From contig CM044869.1 of NCBI GenBank assembly GCA_024500155.1, positions 25,046,501 to 25,110,500 of the forward strand: 64,000 nucleotides of DNA, written 5' to 3'. The translations under genes and the position numbers were made by a program. This DNA comes from Chenopodium formosanum. Lineage: Eukaryota; Streptophyta; Magnoliopsida; Caryophyllales; Amaranthaceae. Position 1 is the stretch's first letter, and the number at the start of each line of letters is the position of its first letter. Below, piece after piece: positions 31,609-42,549 of this stretch. The notes under the pieces were generated by a model, which was not told the DNA's origin, did no database searches, and worked only from the letters and a program-made list of their open reading frames with translations.

Positions 31609-32835
31609 GAAAGGGTGGAGAACGTCAAGCTAATGACATTAAATAAGCGGTTCTTGGGAGGTAACCCGACTTTCTAACCTTCTTTCCATTTTTCTTTTGA
31701 TTTTATCTTTCTTCTTGATGCTTATGGACTAACCAGTTTTCTTTGTTTGTTGTGATTTTAGGTAGTTTTAATATGATGGAGGTTAATTTGCCAACAATCT
31801 TGGAAACAAATTTTGAAGATGAAGTGTTCTTGTGCTTATTAGAAGTTTTGAGTAAGAATTGAACTTTGGTGGGTGCAAGATGGTGGATTCATGAATTATG
31901 GATGTTGAACCCATTGCCAAGGGGTTTAGAAACTGCCCATGTTCGTGTTCATCATCAACATGGGTGTTGTGCGCATCGGTGTGCGCACCAAAATTGCAAA
32001 GGGCAAAAGCAACCCAGAGTTGCGCGGGTGCGCATAGGGGTGGCGCGGGCGCGCTGGTCTGCTGCGTGCCCCCCCTAAACGCACCCCTCTTTTCTCTCTC
32101 TCTTCATTCATTTTGCTTCATTTTTCATTATAGTGTTCAAGCATTTTCCCTATTTTTGCTCTTATATTTCATCAAAAGATCATCATTGTTCATTTTCCTT
32201 GGTTGATAATCACTTTAAATACTCAATTTTATGCTTTGTAATTGATTTTCTCTCTCCAAAAGTTGGAAATTTGGGTATTATTGATTGGGGTTTTTAGAAC
32301 TTGCAAGTTTAGGATTGTTAGCTAATAGTTATGCTTTCTACTCCATTTCATTTGAATTAAACACTCATTCAAGGTATGACTTCTCTATTTTATTTGATTT
32401 TCATGATAAATTTCTCATCTTGTATTGTTTTGTTGGATTGGAATGTTATGATGTATGCTCTAATGGTGTCTCTACTTAACCTATTTCATATCCCCAAATT
32501 TTGTATTCATGATGATTATTGGTGAATATATGAACTTGTGATGCTATGGTTTTGCTTGATTGAACTACATTTTTGTTACCACCATTGTTGGTCTTCACTC
32601 TCTTTAAAATAGTTATAGATGCTTGTAAGAATGTTGTTGCTCACTCTTTATTCTAAAATGGCTTATGAATCCTTGCCTATATTGTGGTTTGAATATGCTT
32701 ACATACTTGTTATGTGCCAATTTATTCATTCTACTTTAATGATTGGTTGTGGATTCATCCATTTTGGTTATGCAACTTGTTGTGAGCACCATATCTTTCA
32801 TGCTTTTGAAATATTGTCTTGGTTTGTTTGTGTAG
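31609..32835 (+). other. Athila inter-ORF region with probable intron
   Basis: There is no ORF with a domain. A GC-rich patch of GTGCGC/GCGCGG repeats lies at 31964-32075. A good donor (CAAG/GTATGA at 32371/32372) and a strong acceptor (TTTGTTTGTGTAG ending at 32835) frame a 464-bp AT-rich segment directly before the env-like ATG. This would allow expression from a spliced subgenomic RNA, as proposed for Athila/Calypso env-like genes. Confidence 0.5.
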
Positions 32836-34440
32836 ATGGATCCACTCCGACGTCCTAATGAAGCCCGTGGCTCTAGTTCCTGTGAGGTGGTGCCACCCCC
32901 ACCAAATGTGAGTGAAACTTATGGAATAGAGTTTACAAAGAGCAAGCATTGGGAGAACTTTGTTCGGCTTTCCTCCCGGAAACTTCAATCAACAAGGTTT
33001 TATAATCGATCAACGCCTATAATGCTTGGTATAGACGATGATGTGAGGCATTTGGCCCGGAATCTTGGTTTGGAGGATTTCATTGGCTTAAGTGCTCCAA
33101 CTTACGCCCGTCTCACTTTTAAATTTCTCTCCTCTCTCGAGGTACATGAAGAGAAAGAGGGTGGTGAGCTTGTTCGTACTTTGAAGTTCCAGATGTTCAA
33201 CAATGACCACTCCATCCCGCTTTCCTACCTTAGTGAAATTTTCAAATTTCCCGTACCTTCGGAAGAATCTGAATATATCTACCCGGCCTTTTGAGGAGTT
33301 GCAAAATAATCATGGTTATAATTAGGCTCGTTGGTGGAGGCATATCTCGGTCGAAGGGTCATATCAACCTCAATATTCTAAAGCTACTTCAATCATTCAT
33401 CCGGCCTTGAGGTACTTCAATAGGTTACTTACCTATGCATTCTTCTCGAAGGAGTCCCTCGGTGCCATCTCTAGGGAGGAGCTTAGTTGGTTATGGTTGG
33501 CGAATCAACCATTTGAAGAGATCGGGGTTATTGATTTTGGGATTCAATTGCTTGATCGATTTGTTGATATTCGTGATGGTGTATTTCTTTTCGGAAGCAT
33601 CTAATTGGGTGGTTTGATCACCATCATTGGTCTCTCAACAAGAAGTATGAGAAAATGATCTTGTCTCTTGAGCCCATCCGGGACCGTCGAGAAAAGTCCC
33701 CGTCCTATCTCCTCAACACATATGCTTTGATCAACCAAATTTTTTTGAAGCGGACTTCTAAAGAGGATTTTTTCATTTAGAAAGTTTCTCGGACTACCGA
33801 TTGGTGTCCTATCCCTCATCCGGAGGCCACCGCTCGATGCTTGAGCACTCCTCTCCCTTGGCGGTCCAACAAATGGCCTATCGACCCTTCTCTTAAGAGG
33901 ACTCCTCTGCCTAACCTTCGCATCAACCCGTGTGCTCCCGTTTGTACTCTCCCTCATGATTTTCCCGGTGTCCCGGGGAGGTACTCCTATGATATCTTCT
34001 TCTTCTTCTACTTCTCAATGTGATTTGTCTAGTTTGCATGCAAAAATTGATTCCATTGCCAATGTGTTGAATGCTTCCCCTTGGGGAAATGACTTTGTGC
34101 TAGGATATGACTATCATACTAGAAAAACTATTACTTGCATGTGAGGAGAGGAGAGATTGAGCCATATTTGAATTACCCTAACCTCCTGGTCTAACAAGGA
34201 CCCGTACCCCAATGGGTCCCACACGACCCGGATCAAGGGCCTTCTTTGTGCTACCCTTATTGGGAGGGCCCCCATGTGCCCCCTAATGCAATTAGAGGAA
34301 CCATTTTGGCCTCCTATGACTATACGAGGCCGGAAGGTTGTGATTTTACTTATGACCCAGCTAACCCTAACCCCTTCCCTAATCACGAAACCTTTGGTCG
34401 ATGGGGGCTATCGGGTGAGCCGACTCTTGATGATTGATCT
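32836..34440 (+). pseudogene. Athila env-like / ORF1-type retrotransposon protein, broken
   Basis: It begins ATGGATCCACTC just after the splice acceptor. The first piece (32836-33294) has KHWENFVRLSSRKLQSTRFY, DDDVRHLARNLGL and a long-range match in style to the Arabidopsis-retrotransposon ORF found 3' of pol in Athila. After a stop, the next pieces read LRYFNRLLTYAFFSKESLGA and WLWLANQ (33407-33604), then LGGLITIIGLS and a Pro-rich tail with NPNPFPNHETFGRWG (to 34437). At least four stops or frame changes interrupt it. Function is unknown in the family; an envelope-like role is a hypothesis. Confidence 0.72.
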
Positions 34441-36062
34441 CACTATTTTGCTAGGGGATAAGGCTCAGAGGGAGAGTAGGTTGAGAGGTAAAGGCCCGAT
34501 GGTGATCGATGATGTGTTAGCCAAGTCTTTTCTGAGGTCGGTGAGGGGAGTACCCATTCTACCCCTTACCATAGCGCCGAGTGATACCATATTAGCTACC
34601 CTCCCTTTTATGCTTGCGTTGCATTGATGTTGTTCTTTTGCCTGATTGTTGCTAGGTTTTAGCTTGGGAGGGGGGGGGGTAGCTCACTTTAGGCTTGGGG
34701 GAGTATTCTTATGATTTGTTGTGCTGCTTTGGTGTCCCCTTTGCTTCTATGGTTCATTGCGGTTCTGTCTTTGAGTTTCTGTCCCATTTCCGATGATGAT
34801 TTATGATGATGATTTCTGTCTAATGATGTTGTTTTCTAATGATGATGATATTGGTTTGTTGATTGATCGTTGTTTCCCTGCTAATTGATTGTTTTTCTAG
34901 TTGGATGAGTTTATCTCTACCATTTCATTCTGTTTCTCTAACTCTATGATCATTTCTGTCTCAACATAGTTGTTTTGAGTTTTTGCGTGGAAGTTACTAA
35001 CAATTTTTCTTTGTACATAGTATTTTATTTCTCATTTGGCATATTATCCTTGCTTTTGCTTTTGGAGAATCGTGGCGGTTTATGCTTCTTCTTATTACTC
35101 TTCATTAGCATTGCTTGGAGTTCCCGGTGAGATCTTTCTATTTCTTCTTTGCCCTTTTTCTTTCTTGTTTGCTTAGTTTAGGATTATTCTAGGACGAGTT
35201 GATTGTTCGAGGATGCTTGCCTTGTAACACCATAGAGTGTTTGGGGTCATTGGCGATGTTGCCGAATGACCGCTTGTATGTTGATTTGGTTTTACATGTC
35301 TTGCATGCATTCTTTCGCATTTATTTCTCTTTTACTTTCCTTTTCTTTCTCTTCTTTTTGCCTTTTGTTTTCTATTTTTCATTCAAAAATGAAAAAGACA
35401 AAAAGAATTTGAGGCTTTGTTTTCATCTTTTTAGTTGTTTAGCTTTTGCATTTGGACATAATATCATCCGAACTTTTGCTTTTGAATGAATAATTTCCTA
35501 TGTCGTCTCGGTGTGCATGTTTTGAGAGTATCTTTGGTTGATTCTAGGATAGGGTATTCTAAGGTAGCGGTTTAGACCTTTTGGGACCTTGTAGCCGGAT
35601 TCCATTGGTTTGTGGTAAGGAGTTGCTCCCTTTAGTGGATTTGAAGCTAATAGTGAGTTTTTGCTACAACCGTGTGAGGTTTTATTTTTTCCTGCTTTCA
35701 ACATTTCTTGATTGAGTGGCACATGGATCCTTGACTATTGTATGCTTTATCTAGAATTTGACTCTCATCTCCCGAGATCGCGACTGAGTCATTTAGGAAG
35801 GAAAAAGGCATCTTTTCGGGGTGGTACTTTTTTCTTTTTTAGGATAGTTTTCTTTTCTTTGTTTTGGGTTTACATTTGCCTTCTTGCTAACCATTTGAGC
35901 CATATACCTTTCTTTTCAAGCCATATCTTTAGCTTTTGAGCCTTTTGTTTCATTCTTGTTTCCATCTTTGGTTTTTATAAAGTATTTGGTCTCTATTATT
36001 GGAGTTTTGGTGGATGACATTGATTGTTTGGTTCTTTTAATATAAGCAAGTTGTGTTGTAAA
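34441..36062 (+). other. Athila 3' non-coding region, first part
   Basis: T-rich, with no supported gene. Purine tracts resembling polypurine tracts occur at 34663-34676 (a run of G) and 34692-34706 (GCTTGGGGGAGTATT). The sequence is interrupted at 36062 by the CACTA element and resumes at 39792. Confidence 0.5.
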
Positions 36063-39000
36063 CACTAGGCGAAAAAAGGGGTTGGCCACCGGTTCAAAAC
36101 CCCCCTTTGCCACCGGTTTTGAACCGGTGGCCAGTGGGGGGGTGGCAAAACCTAGCACAAAAGGCCACCGGTTCAAAACCGGTGGCAAATTAATTAATTG
36201 CCACCGGTTAACCGGTGGTATTAATTAATTTGGCCACCGGTTAACCGGTGGCAAAAACCCATTCCCGCTTTTTTTAAACGGGTTTTTGGCACCGGTTTTG
36301 TTCAAAACCGGTGGCAAAAATGGCCCAAAAAAATAAAAAATTTTTTTTTTTTTTTTTTTGCATTTTTTCCACATAAATTGATATATAAACACTAACATAT
36401 ATATATACTTACATATTTTCATTAAAAAAGGCTGTAACATTACAATTTTGGTCTAAAAAAACTTTAAAAATAAACTAGTCACTGTTAAATACAAGCTAAG
36501 TCACACCAATGTAACAGCCTTGGCGAGGCAGCAGCTGCAGCAGCATTACGAGGCAGCAGCAACCTTGCGTATAAGCAAACAAACAAGAGATAGCAGATGC
36601 ATCATATAAACACTCTAGAACCAAAATCAAGCGATTAATCAAGCAAAACAAGAGACGAGGCCTGAAGTATAAAACATCCCATCTTTAGCAGACAATCCAT
36701 ATACCGTGAGGAGCACAAAAAACCAGTCATACAGATAGCACAACCTCAATATCACCAGATATTATGGGAGAATTAATGCTATTTCAACTCAAAGAACTAC
36801 AGCTTCCCGCATTATAGCTAATGCAACTACACATAAACAATGAATAAATAACAATGCTAGATACAATCAACATAAAACACTACCATTCCTTACCTATTTA
36901 CTTCATCATCTTGTAAGTGAGCAAAAGCATATACAATAAATTACATTTCTTTATCCTCCCCATTAAAGAGAGCACAGTATCAACCTAGATTCTAATGCCC
37001 AAAACAAAATATTTAATTATGAAAATTAAAAATAATAAAAAGGAATTTACCTTGCGAAGAATCATGTCAAGAAGATCAGCACAAGCTTTTGAATCACAAA
37101 CATCGTTTTGTTGGCTGTAATCAAAATCAAACCAACCAAAATTTAGCAAAAAAATCCAAAAAAAAAAAAACAAACAAAATTCAGCAAAAAATAAAAACCA
37201 AAATGCAGCCTTGCGAGGCAACAGCTGCACCGCCCCTCGTGCTCGTAAAACAAAAACAAAACTTGTCCCATCATCTAGGCATATAAGATCACGAAGGATG
37301 AGAAGTCAGCAGTACAGTAATATAAGATCACGGAGAATATATGATGACCTCCAAAATTAACTCAACAAAAAATACAAAAAAACACATTTACAAATAATAT
37401 ACCATGTGCCAAGGAGTTGCTTTAATCTGGGGAAATCTAAAATATATCATGACACAGGCTACACAATCATGAGCTTCCAATCTTATACCTTGATAAAATA
37501 ATCTGAATTATAGATACTTATATCAGGCATGAACTAACTACAAAATCCAGCTAAGCTTCTGCATTCTGGCAATAAACCTCAAAATCTTATGTTTCATTTC
37601 ATATCAGGATCCCTATCGGAAAAGATACACCATTTAAAAGTTTTTATGGACACAAGAGCATTACAAAATCTCTGTTTAACTTCCGGTCTTTTTCGACGCT
37701 TTTAAGCCTAAAATTTGAGTCTATATATAATTGTAAAACAGAAGGTAGAAATATTAAGATAAAACCAGGCATAACTATTAGTTCATTTTTATTCACTCAT
37801 TGATAAGAAAGAATACTGTTCTTTTATGCCTTATGGTTCATTAATTAGCCTTTTATTTGAGTATATTTCAACTCTAGAACATGTCTATAACAACTACCAC
37901 ATGAAACAATAAGCGAGTTTTACATTCATTGGTTTAGAAAATATGACTCTTATTCTCATATGACCATGACTTCTTGTCCTTTAGAATATACCATTTATAA
38001 GTAGGTCACAAGCTCACAACCATAGTGAATGATTATTGTTTCAAATGGCAATATCCCAACTCAAGCAACATCACACTAAAACCAAATCAGGAGGAAGGTC
38101 AGTGCTAGCAGCTCACCAACTTTGTTTCTTTGCTAATTATCAATACAACTCAACTATAAACCTTGAAAAAAAACAACTAAGAAAGGGAGGATATAGGATT
38201 GAAAGTAAGATTAATTAAAATTCTTATTTCAACTTTCATTTCTACAGCTCATCAATAACAAAACTTTAAAACTGGAATATGGCCTCACATCAATGACATA
38301 CAAAAATTCTTGAAGCCATACTTATTTGGGGTTGTGATAACATAGTCAAAATTTAAAAAGAATCATCATTTACAAAATAAAGGATAAGGAGATAAGTCAC
38401 AACAACATCTAATACAAAGAGAAAACAAGTAAAAAAAAAAACCGAACAAGAGACCCCAAATGAATACGAGATAAGCAAATCATAACATTTTCAAAAAACT
38501 ATAAAATGGACATTTCATCATTTAATTTTGCTACTGTGTGCACTCCCAACTAATATATAGGCTTCTTATACCCAGTAGCTATTAAAAAAGGACAATTAGC
38601 TAATCACTTTATAATGTGGAAACAAATAATTATGTTGATTTTAGTATACTCGTAGACTATTCTTGCAACATAGGAGTAAAGGAAATTATCAATTGTTTGA
38701 CAAATTACAGTTAGGAGATAACTTTTTTTTTTTATATATATAATACGGAGTACAAAAGGATTAAAAACAAAGGAGTTGCGAATACATATATAGAAGTCAG
38801 ACTATATATGCTCAAAAAACCAAGAATTCAATAAACCTTCAAATTAAAATATTCATCTATTAATGAACCGAAAAATAAATTGACACATGAAAACATACCC
38901 ATTTATTGAAACAAATTAACAAAACCCTAGATCAATCGCAATAAAACTAAGTTGTGTAATCTGATTTCAAACTCCGAAACTTACTATCAAGTCTGCTAAG

Positions 39001-39788
39001 GCTACTAAAACCCAATCAAACCCATAATCTAAACTAAGTGAAAACACTTGAATATCAAAATTACAAGAAAAATCAAAAAGGGGGTTTTGGGAATCAGATC
39101 AAAAATTACAATAATCATTAAAGTACAGGGACAAAATCAAACTCGAAATCAACCATCACATACAAATTCAAACTTAAAAAAAATATCCAAATCACAAAAT
39201 CCAAAATCAAAACCCAAAAACTCAACGAATTCGACACCCTAACCCAAATTATACAAAATTAACAAAAAAAAAGAGGGATGAACCTTGTAAGGAGCAGCGT
39301 TACCATTACAGATCTAGGGATCGTTCTCCAAGTTTTTTAAGGGCTTGCTTTGACATGCATCTTCATTAGTGACGAATGCGGTGGTGGTGGTGGAAAGCTA
39401 AGATGGAGAGAGAGGGGAGGGTCGCGCTGGTGGTTGCTGTGGTGGGAAGCTAGGATGGAGAAAGAGGAGAGAGGGGATGGTTGCGCTTGTGGTGGTTGCG
39501 GTGGCGCGAGAAGAGAGAGGAGACAGAGAGTTTGGGAGGAGAGAGGAAACAGGAGAGTGAGGAGAGAGAACCAGAGAGTTCGTGAATAACAAGGAAAGAG
39601 TGAGGAGAGAGAGCGTGAGTGTTCTAATTTTAGGGATTTTTTTTTATTTGGGAAAAGGCCACCGGTTAACCGGTGGTCATTTATCTCTATTACACGTTTT
39701 TTTTTTTGGTCTTGTCTTACATTTTTACCACCGGTTTTCAATAACCGGTGGGCATTTGGCGGTGCCCATTTATCTTTTTCTACTAGTG
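36063..39788. mobile_element. Non-autonomous CACTA transposon, 3,726 bp, with CCACCGGTT subterminal repeats
   Basis: Left end CACTAGGCGAAAAAAGG; right end, read inward, CACTAGTAGAAAAAGATAA. The 3-bp target duplication AAA is exact (36060-36062 and 39789-39791). Subterminal regions (36085-36320 and 39655-39770) are full of GCCACCGGTT / AACCGGTGGC in both orientations, which is the usual transposase-binding architecture of CACTA elements. No transposase is present. The interior (36350-39340) is AT-rich with one exon-like segment (37051-37114). A GA-rich stretch (39360-39600) yields only composition-driven ORFs. Confidence 0.88.
37051..37114 (-). other. Exon-like segment inside CACTA element, possible captured gene piece
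   Basis: On the minus strand, TTTTGATTACAG precedes and GTAAATTCC follows a 64-bp segment encoding QQNDVCDSKACADLLDMIL plus RK in one frame. The acceptor, donor and codon-like composition stand out from the AT-rich surroundings. CACTA elements often carry host gene fragments. I do not recognise the source protein. Confidence 0.4.
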
Positions 39789-39791
39789 AAA

Positions 39792-40874
39792 TATCTTTTG
39801 AATAAAAGGCAAATGCCAAGTTGAAAAAGCCGTCCATAATTAAAAGAGGCGAGGACAATGCAATAAAGTGAAAAATTGAAAAAATGAAAAAACTTGAAAA
39901 AGCAAAGCAAATTCAAATGCTTTTGCAAAAGTGAAAAAATGTGAAAAATAAAAAAGTTCAAAAATATTTTGATGTAAGTGTTTTTTCCCTATTTTACGCA
40001 TTGAGGACAATGCTACATTTTGGCTAGGGGGAAGCATTCTTACGCTTTTTGTATATATGATTGTGATTTTGGCTTTGAATGAGCTTGGGGGTGTTGGTGT
40101 TTTTGTTTGGTGATTACTTGGTTTTGGTGTTGAGATTTGGCCAATCTTTGCTTCACAATTTAGGTATACCACCAAATTTCAAATTTTAGCCTACCTTCAC
40201 CCTTTTCGCCCTTACATTACAACCCTTCTCAAGACCTTTTGACCTTTGTGGTTGAGTCACAAGTCGATGGAGGGAGATGTGAGTCAAGCCTATAGAGCGG
40301 TGTGTAATAGTCAAGATGTCGAGTAGCCTTCAAAACCTTTTTTTCTCCGGTTCCTTTGAGGAATCATTGAGATGCTCACTAGAGGTGGATTTGAAGCTAG
40401 TTGGGAGAACGTGGTAAGATTGTTTGGGATGAAGGTGAATTGTGTCTTATTAGTTCTCTATGCTTAGCATATCTTATGTTCCAATCAAACTTGGATATCT
40501 TGGAACATGCATACCTTTATTGCATAGAAAGTTGTTTATTCACGTGCATTTGATCATTTGTAAAAGTCCATTTCAAAAGCTATTTGTTTGAATTTTTCCT
40601 TTTTAATTTTACTATCTTTTCAATGATTTGCCTCATTTTTACCCTCAAGAGTTATGGGTCAAACTCTTTGGATACCCTTACGAGACCTCACTCGTCCTCA
40701 TTGGCGACTTTGGGGTTTAAAGGGCTTGTTGTAGCTAAAAACAACCGTGATTCCTATGAAAGTGAGTTTTAGTGTACATTCTTATCTTTTTCTTTCCTTT
40801 TATTGGTTTGAATAATTTTTCATCCTATTTCTTCTTGCTTTTGTTTTTCTCGAGGACGAGCAAAAGTCTAGCTT
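39792..40874 (+). other. Athila 3' non-coding region, second part
   Basis: This continues the sequence left at 36062. Polypurine-like tracts are CTAGGGGGAAGC at 40023-40034 and GCTTGGGGGTGTTGG near 40084. Short ORFs here have no domains. Near 40850 the sequence CTCGAGGACGAGCAAAAG leads into the true polypurine tract. Confidence 0.5.
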
Positions 40875-40883
40875 GGGGGAGTT
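40875..40883 (+). other. Athila polypurine tract
   Basis: GGGGGAGTT within GCTTGGGGGAGTT lies directly before the 3' LTR start TGATGAG. It is the priming site for plus-strand DNA synthesis. Confidence 0.75.
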
Positions 40884-41225
40884 TGATGAGTGTCATTTAT
40901 GGCACAAATTTGGCCTCTTTTAGGATGAATTTTCATTGTTTTTATGTCTCTTTTATCTCCTTTTCTTTAGTTTTATTTGATATTTCTCTACTTTGTGTTT
41001 TCTTTAGTTGTTTTCCGTTTTTCTTGCATTTCTTGGTTTATTTTGCTTTTTCTCCTTTACTTGTTTGCTTCTCTTTGATTTCAGGAGATTGGTGACGTCT
41101 AGGGAACCAAATGACCTTCTCTCGGAATTTGCAAAGCTTAAGGTGCAAGTCGGTTCCTCCTCATGAAGCTAAAAAATAAAGGAGTGCAAAAACCAAGTCT
41201 TCAAGGTCGCGCTGTCATGCTGCGT
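40884..41225 (+). mobile_element. Athila 3' LTR, first 342 bp
   Basis: Starts TGATGAGTGTCATTTATGGC and matches 30736-31064 closely throughout. It is cut by the CACTA element at 41229. The LTR does not visibly resume after that element, at 53821, so a deletion or a second event removed the rest. Confidence 0.82.
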
Positions 41226-41228
41226 TTT

Positions 41229-41660
41229 CACTACTACAAAAAGAACCTAATGCAACGCTGAAAAGATGTTGCGTTAGGGTATAAAAATGTTGCTTAAAGC
41301 TAAAAGCAATGTTTTATCAAGTGTTGCCTTAGGGCCCGTTGTATTAGCGTAATGCTATAGTTTTTGGAATCAAATGCAATGCTTTAGAAAGCGTTGCATG
41401 TTTTTCCAAGTGCAATGCTTTACAAATGCAACGTTTTTTTTACCCTAGTGCAACACTTTTACATTTGCCAATAATACAATATTGTAACATTTTTCTATAT
41501 CTAATGCAACATTTATTATAATTTTCCCCCGACAAAAATGTAATGTTTTTATTATCTATTGTATCACTTACTTAAAGTTTCCCTCCATATATTTGCAACA
41601 CTTTGCAAATTCAAAAGCAACACTTTTAAAGTGGAATTTAATTTTGATATTCTAATGAAA
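41229..41660. repeat. Left subterminal repeats of large CACTA element
   Basis: More than ten copies of GCAAC/GTTGC-centred motifs (GATGTTGCGTTAGG, AGTGTTGCCTTAGGG, AAATGCAATGCTTT, AGCGTTGCATG) occur in both orientations next to the terminal repeat. This is the typical transposase-binding region. Confidence 0.8.
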
Positions 41661-42549
41661 GCTAAAATTGTTTTGTTTACACATGCATACAAAATATCAT
41701 TGTTAACTAAAATTGTCTATTGTACTGCATAAGAGCATTTTACATATAACTTTGCATAATATAAACATATGTAATAATTGTCAAAAATGGTACATTACAA
41801 TTCTTTAGAAAAAGTCCAAAATAGTACATCACAATTCTTTAGCAACAGTAGTACCAAAGGGATATCCAATAATAATCCTTTTTTTTAATGTACTCTGTTT
41901 TAATCAGAAATCCAACACCATAATAGCGAAGGGCACCTGTGAAAAAAAAAAAAATTAAGGATAGAATCAATATAGTTGTTACATAGTTAGAAACAAAATT
42001 CTTAGATAAGAATTTGCCCCTCTAGTTATATCAAATTAAGTATTCCACTTACTAAAATAAATGTGTCCTGGGATAAACACTTTTTATCCTTTTTTATGTA
42101 ATCTTACTACTAGGTTACAATAAAGGCTAAAGAAATTTCCAGAGAGAAAATATTAAATGTAAGTCCTCCACACATAATGTAAGAATAATTAGAAACATAA
42201 GTAATACTTGAAGGTAAGTATTTCACAGAATTACCATATAACAAAATTTTAATCAAATATAACATTTAATGATCTAATACTTGATTAACATTCATTATTA
42301 TTTCTAGCTAATATGTGCGTTAACAGTATATAAAACTTGAATTTCTAAGACTCATTTTAATTTGATATAGTTAAATACTTTAAAATAAGGGACTGCATAT
42401 ATTTTCTCTTATTATCGATTTATACAAGGTTTTTCTTCTTTTTTTTTAATGTAAGTATACAATATGTGAAAAATGGCATTAGAAAACCAGACACATACCT
42501 TTTATATTGAACCATTAGGTTAGAAATTGTTTAATAACACTTGGTGGCA

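Larger units (their letters stand above)
30736..41225 (+). mobile_element. Athila (Ty3/gypsy) retrotransposon relic, plus strand
   Basis: In order: LTR start (30736-31064), integrase C-terminal region (31065-31608), env-like ORF region (32836-34440), long 3' non-coding region, polypurine tract (40875-40883) and the start of the 3' LTR (40884-41225). Gag, protease, RT, RNase H, the primer site and the rest of the 5' LTR are missing, because the LTR is joined directly to integrase. A CACTA element sits at 36063-39788, and another cuts the 3' LTR at 41229. Confidence 0.82.

Noticed and set aside
39337..39858. 173-codon Ser/Pro-rich ORF at the end of the 3.7-kb CACTA element
   Set aside because: It spans GA-rich DNA and crosses the terminal repeat and target site, so it cannot be a conserved gene.
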